Shown here piece after piece: positions 37,447 to 45,110 of a stretch of 64,000 nucleotides of DNA. The DNA is from JACVRW01 sp034664125. GTDB lineage: Bacteria; Actinomycetota; Thermoleophilia; Solirubrobacterales; Thermoleophilaceae. The notes under the pieces are model-generated. The model was given only the letters and a program-made list of their open reading frames with translations. It had not been told where the DNA came from and ran no database searches. The translations under genes and the position numbers were made by a program. The stretch lies in the NCBI GenBank assembly GCA_034664125.1, contig JAXDIG010000014.1:21095-85094 (forward strand), read 5' to 3'. Each line of letters begins with the position of its first letter. Position 1 is the stretch's first letter.

Positions 37447-38045
37447 TCCGACTCAGCCGCGCCCGCCGGCCGATCGGGGCGCGGCGGTTCAAGTAGTTCA
37501 GCTACGAACTCGAAGTCGGCCAGCAGCACCCGCAACGTCTCTGCCGCCGAGCGCCCTTGCAGGTGCTCGACGTAACCCGCTGCCTCGGCCTCATCCTCCT
37601 GACGCTTCTTTTTGCTGCGCCTGCGACGCTTCGGCAGCTCATCGAGATCCTTCCAGACCCAAGCGTGGTCGGCACGTGGGTAGAGGTCCGGACTCGGGAA
37701 GAGATCTTTGCTGGGATAAAGCCCGTGGCCGCTGGGGTCGAGCCGGAGCGCGTCGGCCCACTGGTGATGCACGAGGTTGCGCGCCCAATCAATCGCGGCG
37801 ATGACGGCCCCGTTCGTAACCTTCTCTCGCGACTTCTCGGCGAGCTTCTTGCCGTCTGGACGCCAGATGACGCCGATGCGGTAGTCGATCGCGGCGGCCC
37901 AATTCAGCGCTTCAAACAACGGCAGGTAGGTGCCCTGGGGATCGTCCTTGCGGGCTGATGCGGCTTCCAAGCGTTCAATCGCGGCGCGCAGGCCCGCGAC
38001 CTGAACGGCGACGGTGACGACCTCGTCTCCGTAGGGCTTGGCCAC
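37443..38045 (-). CDS. Hypothetical cargo protein
   Basis: The 200-residue protein has a helical N-terminal domain (VAGLRAAIERLEAA, LPLFEALNWAAAIDYRIG), then ARNLVHHQWADALRL, and a Lys/Arg-rich stretch (PKRRRRSKKKRQEDEAEA). I recognise no domain. The motif of conserved Trp and His in the middle could be ligand- or nucleic-acid-binding. It shares a CTAG stop with the XRE gene. Confidence 0.6.
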   Translation of the reverse strand: MAKPYGDEVVTVAVQVAGLRAAIERLEAASARKDDPQGTYLPLFEALNWAAAIDYRIGVIWRPDGKKLAEKSREKVTNGAVIAAIDWARNLVHHQWADALRLDPSGHGLYPSKDLFPSPDLYPRADHAWVWKDLDELPKRRRRSKKKRQEDEAEAAGYVEHLQGRSAAETLRVLLADFEFVAELLEPPRPDRPAGAAESD

Positions 38046-38075
38046 CGCTCGCCCGGATTGCTCCGAGGGGTGCTT

Positions 38076-38288
38076 CTACCTTGACTTCTTGCGGCCCTTG
38101 TTCGGCGACTGATTAACCGGCTTCAGGGACACCTTTTGCCGAGCGGCTTGAGACTGGACGGCGCTTTCGGTGCGGCCGATCTTCAGACCGATGACGCGGG
38201 TTGGCGTGTTGCCCTTGGCCAGGTCTTTGAGCTGCTTCTTGTCGGCGGGCGTCCAAGGCTTGCCGGTGTTACGAGTTGATTTGCTCAT
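38076..38288 (-). CDS. Small SANT/Myb-like protein
   Basis: The 70-residue protein from the ATG at 38,288 reads GKPWTPADKKQLKDLAKGNTPTRVIGLKIGRTESAVQSQA, which is a short Myb/SANT-like HTH. Very similar small proteins are common in alphaproteobacteria, which hints that this cargo gene moved between phyla. The function is unknown; DNA binding is likely. Confidence 0.65.
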   Translation of the reverse strand: MSKSTRNTGKPWTPADKKQLKDLAKGNTPTRVIGLKIGRTESAVQSQAARQKVSLKPVNQSPNKGRKKSR

Positions 38289-38374
38289 GGGTGAAAGGTA
38301 GCCCCGCGCCCGGCATAACGGCAGAGCGAACCTGAAGCGAACTTCCGGCAACATCGCAGCCCCGTTGCTACAGC

Positions 38375-38932
38375 TTGCTAGTGCTGTTCAAGAAGAAGAA
38401 GCAATCCCCAGAGGAAGCAGAGTTCAACGCTCGGGTCGAGGAAGCCACCCTCGCAATCAAGCGGGCCATTTGGAACCGGTGGCGATCAGTTCGCAAAGCT
38501 AAGAAAGAGGTCGAAGCTGCTCGACGCGACCGCCGCATCGCCCGCTGTCCTGTATTCGGGTGGGGCGATGACCTCCAGCTCTTTCCCGGCATGCTCGTCT
38601 TCAGCTCGAAGGACGCTGTGCCTGTCACCGCGACGCTGAAGGCGAAGGTAGATAGCGTCGATTGGAATACGGCTTATATCTTGCTTGAGGATGGGGACTG
38701 GGCGCGCACGATTGAGGTATCCGATGTCAAGAAGGCTCATGAGTTTGAACAACGCCTGAGCCAACAAGTGCGTCGCGTGGCGGCAGGCGAGGATGTCGTG
38801 CCAGACGAGATCAGACGCGCCGAGGCCCAACTGAAGACGGCCCAGTCGGAAGGCGATAAGGCCGTGGCTGAAGCAACAGCAGCCAGGGACGCCCTTGCAG
38901 CGGCTGGCCCTAACCAGCCACCGATTGACTAG
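38375..38932 (+). CDS. Hypothetical cargo protein with coiled-coil ends
   Basis: The 185-residue protein has a charged helical N-terminus (SPEEAEFNARVEEATLAIKRA), a central beta-rich segment (FPGMLVFSSKDAVPVTATLKAKVDSVDWNTAYI holds no known motif beyond strands) and a C-terminal coiled coil. No domain is recognised. Its stop shares CTAG with the convergent XRE gene. Confidence 0.55.
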   Translation: MLVLFKKKKQSPEEAEFNARVEEATLAIKRAIWNRWRSVRKAKKEVEAARRDRRIARCPVFGWGDDLQLFPGMLVFSSKDAVPVTATLKAKVDSVDWNTAYILLEDGDWARTIEVSDVKKAHEFEQRLSQQVRRVAAGEDVVPDEIRRAEAQLKTAQSEGDKAVAEATAARDALAAAGPNQPPID

Positions 38933-39174
38933 TTCGCCTGTCGTTCGGCGAGCTTGACCAGTTTCGACGGCGGCACTTCGAGCGCGGCGGCGATGTCGAG
39001 GATGACGGCCCAGGTCGGGTTGCGCTTGCCGTGTTCGACCCCCGATAGGTAGGTCACGTGCAGGCCAGCGCGCTCGGCTAGGTCTTGCTGGCTCAGTCGT
39101 TGCTGTTCGCGCAACTCACGGACGGCTCGGCCGAGGCCGGCGTGCAGGGGCGAGCGGGCAGACACGGTGGGCAT
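38929..39174 (-). CDS. XRE-family regulator (small)
   Basis: The 81-residue protein is a single HTH_3 domain: LGRAVRELREQQRLSQQDLAERAG ... YLSGVEHGKRNPTWAVILDIAAALEVPP. It resembles phage and restriction-modification control proteins. It diverges from the HNH-repeat-like gene by 94 nt, so it may regulate that gene. Confidence 0.85.
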   Translation of the reverse strand: MPTVSARSPLHAGLGRAVRELREQQRLSQQDLAERAGLHVTYLSGVEHGKRNPTWAVILDIAAALEVPPSKLVKLAERQAN

Positions 39175-39268
39175 CGTCTCTCAGTCTTCGGTCGCCTTGA
39201 GCTTTTGGCCCTGGACGAGCGTTTACTTGCCTTTGCCGGATTTTGCGCTACTCATGTTGACTTAGACT

Positions 39269-39940
39269 ATGAGTAAAGCAGCGCCGACAACAAGCGACCA
39301 CGCCCCGGCTCTCGACGGACCGCTGACTTCCGCTGTCGATGGCCTAGTCGTGCTCTTCGAGACGCTGGCGCCGGCAGAACGCGAAGTCGCCCTACGGCGG
39401 ATGCACGAATGCTGGTTGATCCATCAGGCCGGTGAAGAGTCGGAAGCCGCTTATCTGATCCGCTCGCTCGTGCGCGTGCGTGACTCTCTCGGCCGTGACG
39501 ACTTCGCCGCCGAGGACTACCGCCGAGTGCGGCTCGTGCTGGCTGACGACGGCGAAGAGCTAGCGCCGCTCTCCCAGATCGTGCGTCATTTCCAGAGCTG
39601 GCGGATGGCCAAGGAAGCGGTGCAACTAGGCGAGGCAACGACGACCCGCCTGATCGACGCACGCTTTGCCAGGAGGCGACTCGGCAAGATCTGGCGCTAC
39701 TCGGAACAGACCCTCGCCGAGACGCTGGCCCGCTGCGTCAATGATCTTGGCCACATTCCCCAAGTCGCCCAATACGACTGGTGGAGGGAACGGCAAGTCC
39801 AGCTCGCGCGCGCCCAAGGTGACGACTCGCTCCACGTCCCCTCACCCAACGTTTACCGCAAGCGGTGGAAGACCTGGGAGGGGGCGTTGTTGCACTTTGG
39901 CTACAGCCCGGAAGCGATCGCAGCAAGGGCTGAGCGATGA
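39269..39940 (+). CDS. Protein with HNH-associated repeat-like C-terminus
   Basis: The 223-residue protein has an acidic helical N-terminal half with no known domain. The C-terminal segment TLAETLARCVNDLGHIPQ ... SPNVYRKRWKTWEGALLHFGY has the look of the homing-endonuclease/HNH-associated DNA-binding repeat (one copy with Y-x-x-RF/W-x-x-W-x-x-A-L). No nuclease core is present. Sequence-specific DNA binding is the best guess. Confidence 0.6.
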   Translation: MSKAAPTTSDHAPALDGPLTSAVDGLVVLFETLAPAEREVALRRMHECWLIHQAGEESEAAYLIRSLVRVRDSLGRDDFAAEDYRRVRLVLADDGEELAPLSQIVRHFQSWRMAKEAVQLGEATTTRLIDARFARRRLGKIWRYSEQTLAETLARCVNDLGHIPQVAQYDWWRERQVQLARAQGDDSLHVPSPNVYRKRWKTWEGALLHFGYSPEAIAARAER

Positions 39941-39965
39941 CACGCCGCACGGCTCGGCCCTGCCC

Positions 39966-40307
39966 TCAACTCGGGAAGACGGCGTCGAGTAGGCGCCGGC
40001 CTTCGTCTGTCAGCGAATACAGGGCTAGCTTGCCCTCGCGTCTTGGCTGGGCCAGTCGCAGGCGCCGCAAGGTGGTCAGGTGGTGCGAGATAACCGTCTG
40101 TTCGACGCCGGAGATCGTGCCGAGATCGGTCACGCAAATCTCGTCAGCGGCGCGAACGATGACCGCTAGCCGCAACCTGGTCGGGTCAGCGAACGCCTTG
40201 ACCTTCTCGGCCGCGTCGCGGATTTCATCTTCATCGGGCGCGCTGGCTAGCGCCGCATCCAAGCGGAGCGCCTGAGCCGTGAAGAACGCTCCCATCCACC
40301 TTGGCAT
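39966..40307 (-). CDS. ArsR/SmtB-family regulator beside the transposase
   Basis: The 113-residue protein has a winged HTH: VKAFADPTRLRLAVIVRAADEICVTDLGTISGVEQTVISHHLTTLRRLRLAQPRREGKLALYSLT. The position of the ArsR metal motif reads EICVTDL with only one Cys, so metal sensing is uncertain. It is divergent from the transposase gene with a palindrome between them, so it probably controls transposase expression. Confidence 0.85.
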   Translation of the reverse strand: MPRWMGAFFTAQALRLDAALASAPDEDEIRDAAEKVKAFADPTRLRLAVIVRAADEICVTDLGTISGVEQTVISHHLTTLRRLRLAQPRREGKLALYSLTDEGRRLLDAVFPS

Positions 40308-40319
40308 TCCTGCATCGTC

Positions 40320-40343
40320 TCACATGGACGCCCATACATGTGA
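40320..40343. promoter_or_regulatory. Inverted repeat between ArsR-like and transposase genes
   Basis: TCACATG and CATGTGA are perfect 7-bp arms around a 10-nt spacer, in the 73-bp divergent region. The position fits an ArsR-family operator covering both promoters. Confidence 0.6.
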
Positions 40344-40380
40344 TCCCGGTTTCATACGACCAGCGCCCTCTGTTTGAGCT

Positions 40381-41892
40381 ATGGCCCCCACGGCCGACAG
40401 CTCTCAGACCCCGGAAGCCGCTCGCAAGCAGCGGTTGCGTTGGGGCGCCTTGCCCCGGCCGGCTGCCGAGGCGACTCTGAGCTGGGGCAAGCAGCGTGAA
40501 GAGCTGCAAGGGCTGACTGCCGCTGACGTGGTTCGGCTCATTCTTCAAGCGCCGGAGTTCGAGGCAGTCCTTGGCCCAACGCTTGACGCGATTGACGAAC
40601 GCAACGCCGGCCAGAAGGCCCGGCCGGTTCGCTGGAAGGCCCGCCAGCTTGAAAGCCTGCTCATCTATAGGCGCGTCTCCGGCCTCGGGACGATCAAGCG
40701 CACGCGCGAGCGGCTGACGTTCGACCGCGCCGGGCGAATGCTTCTTGGCTTCGGTGACGAGTTGCCGTCCCAGGCGACCATCAGTCGTTACCTGCGCCAG
40801 CACTTCGATGACGCGGAGCGCGCCGAGCTAATGAAGGAGCTGGAACGACGCTTGCGGCTGCGTGTGACCGAACTGCCTGGCTTCGAGGACGACGCCGCCA
40901 TCCTGGGCATGGACGGCTCCAAGATCGAGATCCACCACACGCCGCCGATCCGCGCGCTGGCCAAACCGGACGAGCCGCCCGGCCCGAATAACCCGCGCAC
41001 CGGTCCCATTCTCAATCCCGACAAGGTCACCGCACCGGAGGCTGGCTATGTCGGGGGCGATAGTCCGAAGAGCGGACGCGGCTTCCAGATGGTTGCCATC
41101 TGGACCGAGCACGGCACCCCGCTCGCCTGGGACATCAGCCACCTCAACGAGAACGAGAAGACTGCGGCTGGCCGGGCGATGCAGGACTACGCGAAGAACG
41201 TGCTGCCCCGCCGCGATCCGGCCCGGCTGGCTGTCTTGTCAGCGGATGGCGGCTTTGACTCGAACAACATCCGGCGCCAGCTTCAAGAGCTACGCATCGT
41301 CCCGAACGTCCATCGCGCCAGCCACGGCCGCAAGGAAAGCAGCATCAATAACGTCGCCAAGCTAGACGAGCAGCGCTTCCCGCTCCATGACCCACTTAAG
41401 CCTGCCTACGCCAACTGGTTCGCCAACGGCCACGGCGAGTTGAGCTGCCGTTGCGGCGACGGCCACGTTGAACGCCAGATCGGCGTCACGAACGGCCGGC
41501 TCTCAATCGCTTCGGTCGGGCGCTGCTCGAACTGCGGCTCCGTTCGCATCAACGCCGGCAAATGGAAGCGGGCGCAGAATGCAACCCGTGCTCAGATCAA
41601 CCGCTTCGTCCGCGTCCTGCCCGGCGACGAAGGCGACCGATACTTCGGCAACCCCTTGACCTTCAACGACCCGCTAGCCAGCAAATATGGCCGGGACCGC
41701 TTCTCGTGGGGCGAGTCCTTCCACTCGACGCTCTCAAGTCGCTTCGGACTCTTGCGTGACAGGTGCTGGATGCGCGGCAAGGCCCAAGCCGAGACTGAGT
41801 TCGCCATCGCATTCGCCGCCATTCACTCGCTCACGCTCGAACGAGCGCGCAAGCAGGCGCTCGAACCGCCGGGCGAAGCAGTCGCGGCTTAG
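40381..41892 (+). CDS. DDE transposase with zinc-ribbon insertion
   Basis: The 503-residue protein has an N-terminal DNA-binding region of about 170 residues. The RNase H-like core has the first Asp in ILGMDGSKIE (Asp178), the second in VLSADGGFDSNN (Asp289) and a likely catalytic Glu445 in WGESFHSTLSSRFGL, followed by the RCWMRGKAQAETEFA helix. Between the second Asp and the Glu lies a CxC...CxxC zinc-ribbon (LSCRCGDGH, GRCSNCGSVR). It resembles IS1182/IS5-superfamily enzymes in style. It is the only transposase in the element and must act on the 18-bp ends. Confidence 0.85.
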   Translation: MAPTADSSQTPEAARKQRLRWGALPRPAAEATLSWGKQREELQGLTAADVVRLILQAPEFEAVLGPTLDAIDERNAGQKARPVRWKARQLESLLIYRRVSGLGTIKRTRERLTFDRAGRMLLGFGDELPSQATISRYLRQHFDDAERAELMKELERRLRLRVTELPGFEDDAAILGMDGSKIEIHHTPPIRALAKPDEPPGPNNPRTGPILNPDKVTAPEAGYVGGDSPKSGRGFQMVAIWTEHGTPLAWDISHLNENEKTAAGRAMQDYAKNVLPRRDPARLAVLSADGGFDSNNIRRQLQELRIVPNVHRASHGRKESSINNVAKLDEQRFPLHDPLKPAYANWFANGHGELSCRCGDGHVERQIGVTNGRLSIASVGRCSNCGSVRINAGKWKRAQNATRAQINRFVRVLPGDEGDRYFGNPLTFNDPLASKYGRDRFSWGESFHSTLSSRFGLLRDRCWMRGKAQAETEFAIAFAAIHSLTLERARKQALEPPGEAVAA

Positions 41893-42224
41893 CGTTCGTC
41901 CGGCGGCACCTCGCCCGAACGGTCGGGCAGGTCTGGGCCATAGCCCATTTCCCAGAGCCAGGCGAGAGCATCTGACCCCAATACGCCGTGGGCAAAGATG
42001 TCGTCGTAGGGGGTCATCAGGAACTGGCGATCTGGGTCGGCGCTACGTGCCTTCAGCTCTTCCGCCCACCAACTCAAACTCGTCTCGCTGATGTCAGTTA
42101 GGAAGAGCCAAGCACCGTCCCAGAGCTTGACGGAGTAGTCGGCCTCAGTCTCGATCAGCTGCTGGAACTCGGGATCGTCCTTCTCGACAGCCAAGAAGAC
42201 GGCAAGTGGAGCTGCCTTGCTCAT
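41889..42224 (-). CDS. Hypothetical cargo protein
   Basis: The 111-residue acidic protein contains VKLWDGAWLFLTDISETSL and DALAWLWEMGYGPD, and has no domain I recognise. It is convergent with the transposase gene and shares a TTAG stop overlap. Its start lies 62 nt from the right terminal repeat. Confidence 0.55.
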   Translation of the reverse strand: MSKAAPLAVFLAVEKDDPEFQQLIETEADYSVKLWDGAWLFLTDISETSLSWWAEELKARSADPDRQFLMTPYDDIFAHGVLGSDALAWLWEMGYGPDLPDRSGEVPPDER

Positions 42225-42285
42225 GCCCCGAAAGTAAGTCCGGATCAGGCGGTTCGCCAGGACTTATGAAAACGCTCGGGCGGCC

Positions 42286-42303
42286 ACTTATGAAATTGGG
42301 CCG
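42286..42303 (-). repeat. Right terminal inverted repeat
   Basis: The reverse complement of CGGCCCAATTTCATAAGT, perfect over 18 bp. A second partial copy (ACTTATGAAA) lies just inside, at 42,262-42,271, and may be an extra transposase site. Confidence 0.95.
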
Positions 42304-42677
42304 AGCAGCTCGGCGTAGAGGAAGGGCTTCGTCACATGGTCGTCAGCCCCGCGCGCGAAGCTGCGCACTCGGTCCGCGTCCCCGGCGCGGCCGCTCAGCA
42401 CGATCACCGGCAGGTCGGGATCGATGCGCGAGGCGAGTCCGTCGGCCCCCCGCACACGGTCCAGCAGCGTCAGGCCGCTGCCGTCCTCGAGCCCGAGGTC
42501 CAGCACCACCAAGCAAGGCTGGCGCACCTCGATCGCCCGCAGCCCCTCCCCCGCCCCGCTCGCCCCGGCCGCCGGGAAGCCGTCGGCCGTCAGGTTGTCG
42601 ACCAGGAACGCGCGCGTGACCTGGTCGTCCTCGACGACGAGCACGGAGCGGGTTTCGGCGGGCGCGGAGCCGGTCAC
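42288..42677 (-). pseudogene. Response regulator, N-terminal receiver half (split by transposon)
   Basis: The fragment encodes a CheY-like receiver: SVLVVEDDQV (acidic pair), LVVLDLGLEDGSG (phospho-acceptor Asp), VIVLSGRAG and the TKPF Lys. It runs to YAELL, then enters the transposon end, which adds Gly-Pro-Ile-Ser and a TAA stop. The DNA-binding half lies at 28,534-28,887. The start is uncertain (GTG at 42,677 or upstream TTG at 42,719). A stand-alone receiver could still be made. Confidence 0.9.
42304..42307. repeat. Target-site duplication, right copy
   Basis: AGCA, matching 28,883-28,886 at the other end of the transposon. Confidence 0.9.
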
Positions 42678-42741
42678 GCGGGGTGAAGTGCTCGCAGGGC
42701 GCAACCTCACCCCGGTCAAGCGCGAACCGCGCCCCCGCCGC

Positions 42742-44190
42742 TCAGCCGTGCGTCACGTACACCCGGCCGACCCGCACCGTCGGGGTGCTCTCCGAGCTGT
42801 AGCCCTCGGGCGAGGCCGGGTGGAACGAGACGGTGATCTTGTCCTCGTCCCACCGCCCCGCCTCCGCGAGCCTGACGACCGCGTCGGTGATGTCGAAGAT
42901 GAATTGCTCTCCCTTCACGCCCGGACCCTGCTCGGCGGCGTCGCCCCCGTGAGCGTGGCCGCGGCCGAAGAAGGACACCGCGCCGACCGCCTCGTCGGGC
43001 TCGCCGCCGCTTCCGTCGGGATCCAGTCGCACCTCCCAGATGATCCCCGGAGCGCCGTCGCTCTCGACGTCCTCCAGGTGGAGGTAGACGCGCGGGGTTT
43101 CCGGGTCAGCGGCCGCCTCGAGGATTGAACCGGCATCCGCTGGTTTCTCCAGGGGCACGCTCACCGGCTCCGTGCCGAGCGAGGCGGCGCCTCCGGCGGC
43201 GATCTCGGGCCCGTCCCCGGGGCGCTGCGGGAGCTGCCCGTCGCCGGCGTCGACAGGGAGGACCGCCTCGACCGGAGGCGGAGGCGGCGGCGGCGGAGGC
43301 GCCACAACCATGTCGTCGTACACGTAGTCGAGGGTCGCGAGATCCGCGACATCGCCACAGGTCTTGCTCTGCTCCTGCCCGGTCGCGTCAAAGAAGGAGA
43401 ACGACTGGTTCACCCATTCGGCGAGCGCCGGGTTGGCGCGGCCGTCCCCCTGTGCCAGCCACTTGGCCCACACGCGGTCGATGTTCGAGTGATGCAGGTA
43501 GAAGATCGGGTCAACGGCAGCGCAGTTGGGATCGGTCATCCATCCCTCGTTGCAGCCCGTCCGCGTCAGGTCGCCGCCGACCAGGACGTGGATGTTGTCG
43601 TGAGGCTGGGACTCGAGCAGGCCGTGGGGGTTCGCGAAGTGCACGGGTCCCCTCGGAAGGCCGCCGAATCCGGGTGAGAACGACGTGGACAGCAGCGCCT
43701 GGGCTGTGCTCGTCCCGATGCCGGGCAGCGCGCCGCCCGCGTTCACGGCCGGGGCGCGGTTCCCGTCCGGAACGAACAGCGGGTTCGGGCCGCCCTCCGG
43801 CAGCGTCTTGGCGCTGAACCCGGGCGGAAGGGCCGCACTGCCGGGCGGTCCGTCGGTGTAGTTCCAGTACGGCAGCGCCCAGTCGTCAGGGCCTCCGCTC
43901 TCGATCACCACGCTTCGCACGATCTGCTCGAAGTACCAGATGTAGATGCGGTGCCAGGGAAGGAAGAACCACGAGCCGTGCTGGCAGCCGTTCCAGAGGG
44001 GATCCGCGGGCTCCCTGTAGGTGCCGTGCATGGCGGCCTGGTAGCTCCAGCTGGTGGGGTCATCCGGGTCGCGGTTTCGCATCGCGCCGATGGCCCGCGC
44101 GTAGGCGAGGGTATACGTGTCCCACGGCGGGTCGTCGGCTTGCTGCTCGAGCGCCCAGATGTCCCTGCGGACGTACGCGCCGTTCGTCAT
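42742..44190 (-). CDS. Tyrosinase/polyphenol oxidase with C-terminal domain
   Basis: The 482-residue type-3 copper enzyme has CuA ligands in AAMHGTYR and CQHGSWFFLPWHRIYIWYFE (with a Cys two residues before His, as in thioether-bridged catechol oxidases). CuB ligands are in PHDNIHV and DPIFYLHHSNIDRVW. A nine-proline linker leads to a C-terminal beta-rich domain of about 150 residues that may shield the active site. AAGGAG precedes the ATG at 44,190. No signal peptide is visible. It is coupled by ATGA to a tiny membrane peptide upstream. Confidence 0.9.
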   Translation of the reverse strand: MTNGAYVRRDIWALEQQADDPPWDTYTLAYARAIGAMRNRDPDDPTSWSYQAAMHGTYREPADPLWNGCQHGSWFFLPWHRIYIWYFEQIVRSVVIESGGPDDWALPYWNYTDGPPGSAALPPGFSAKTLPEGGPNPLFVPDGNRAPAVNAGGALPGIGTSTAQALLSTSFSPGFGGLPRGPVHFANPHGLLESQPHDNIHVLVGGDLTRTGCNEGWMTDPNCAAVDPIFYLHHSNIDRVWAKWLAQGDGRANPALAEWVNQSFSFFDATGQEQSKTCGDVADLATLDYVYDDMVVAPPPPPPPPPVEAVLPVDAGDGQLPQRPGDGPEIAAGGAASLGTEPVSVPLEKPADAGSILEAAADPETPRVYLHLEDVESDGAPGIIWEVRLDPDGSGGEPDEAVGAVSFFGRGHAHGGDAAEQGPGVKGEQFIFDITDAVVRLAEAGRWDEDKITVSFHPASPEGYSSESTPTVRVGRVYVTHG

Positions 44191-44351
44191 GGCTGCTCCT
44201 TCCGGGTTCGCCCGGCCTTCGACGGCATGGCCTGGCGGAGGCGTCGCATGGCGACGTGCACGCCAGCGATCAGGGCCCATCCGAAGGGCAGAAGACCGAG
44301 CACCGTCTCCTCGATCGGCACGCCTCCGACGTGGGCGTCAACGACGACCAT
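44187..44351 (-). CDS. 54-residue membrane peptide coupled to tyrosinase
   Basis: The short frame encodes MVVVDAHVGG, a hydrophobic helix (TVLGLLPFGWALIAGVHVA) and a basic tail ending RKEQP. Its TGA overlaps the tyrosinase ATG as ATGA. In Streptomyces a small helper (MelC1) precedes tyrosinase and delivers copper; this peptide has no similarity to MelC1 that I can see and few His residues, so only the layout is alike. The 279 bp upstream, to 44,630, hold no gene I can support. Confidence 0.55.
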   Translation of the reverse strand: MVVVDAHVGGVPIEETVLGLLPFGWALIAGVHVAMRRLRQAMPSKAGRTRKEQP

Positions 44352-44630
44352 GCTGGCTCTGCCGGCGGTGGTCGGCGACCCGTGCGACGTCGGTGGTCAC
44401 CAGCCCTCCTTCGAATCGGATGGCAGGGCGAGCCTCACCGATCGGACGCGCAAAGTCAAGAGGAAATCAGTAGTGAACAAGCCTCAACACATGCGGACGG
44501 CGAGCCGCCCCGTCCCACCCCGAGAGCCGCGCTCCGGGCGAGGGACTGCAAATCGGGTTGCAGACCTCTCGTAGCGGAAGGAATCGGCCGTAGGATGACG
44601 ACGCGCCGGGCCCCGCCCGCGAAGTGGAAC

Positions 44631-45092
44631 ATGGATACAGCAAAACGCGGCAACTACGAGTCCGGCTCCGACTACGTGCTTGAGTACGGCGAGCTCCGCT
44701 TCACGTTCAATGAGCGTGACTTCACCGAGCGCGTGGAGCAGGCGGCCGCGAAGCTCGGATTCGTGGACGGCCCGCTCGGCGACCAGGAGCGCGAGGACCT
44801 CGTGGACCTGGCCGTCAACGGCGAGGTGCCCGACCCGCAGTCGGACCTGGGCGAGCACATCAACTACCGCTGGGGGGACCTCAACGGCCCCTCCGAGCGC
44901 TCGCTCGTCCACTGGATCCGGCGCCTCGTGTTCCGCGGCGCCTGGCTCGACCAGCGTGTGATGGAGGGCGAGCTCGAGGTCGTGTTCGACGACAGCACAC
45001 ACTCCTTCGGGTACGCCCAGCCGGACCGCAACTTCGAGCTGATCGAGCTCTCACCAGAGCCGAGCTGGCGCGCGGTCGGCTACCGCCGCTAG
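44631..45092 (+). CDS. Hypothetical acidic protein
   Basis: The protein of about 153 residues begins MDTAKRGNYESGSDY and contains YVLEYGELRFTFNERDFTERVEQAA in two blocks, then RSLVHWIRRLVFRGAWLDQRV. No domain is recognised. An alternative ATG at 44,595 adds 12 residues. It is convergent with the Rho-like gene, 18 nt apart. Confidence 0.6.
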   Translation: MDTAKRGNYESGSDYVLEYGELRFTFNERDFTERVEQAAAKLGFVDGPLGDQEREDLVDLAVNGEVPDPQSDLGEHINYRWGDLNGPSERSLVHWIRRLVFRGAWLDQRVMEGELEVVFDDSTHSFGYAQPDRNFELIELSPEPSWRAVGYRR

Positions 45093-45110
45093 GCCGCTCG
45101 AGATCGGCGA

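Larger units (their letters stand above)
28887..42303. mobile_element. 13.4-kb cargo transposon with 18-bp TIRs inside a response-regulator gene
   Basis: The ends are perfect inverted repeats of CGGCCCAATTTCATAAGT, flanked by AGCA duplications. The element splits a receiver/winged-helix gene. It encodes a DDE transposase near the right end, with a divergent ArsR-like regulator. About 18 cargo genes follow: an OLD-family nuclease, a Cas2-like protein, a PD-(D/E)XK-like nuclease, several regulators, a membrane protein, a Tat lipoprotein and unknowns. By eye the cargo is less GC-biased at third positions than the flanks. The genes are very compact, and four convergent pairs share stop codons. 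No tRNA, integrase or conjugation gene is inside. Confidence 0.93.

Noticed and set aside
28887..42303. CRISPR array with the Cas2-like gene
   Set aside because: No regular repeat-spacer pattern was seen; the only tandem repeat is the 21-bp pair inside a coding frame.
44352..44630. tRNA-like or small RNA in the tyrosinase upstream region
   Set aside because: GACTGCAAATCGGGTTGCAGACCT looks like an anticodon stem by eye, but no acceptor or T-arm is present.
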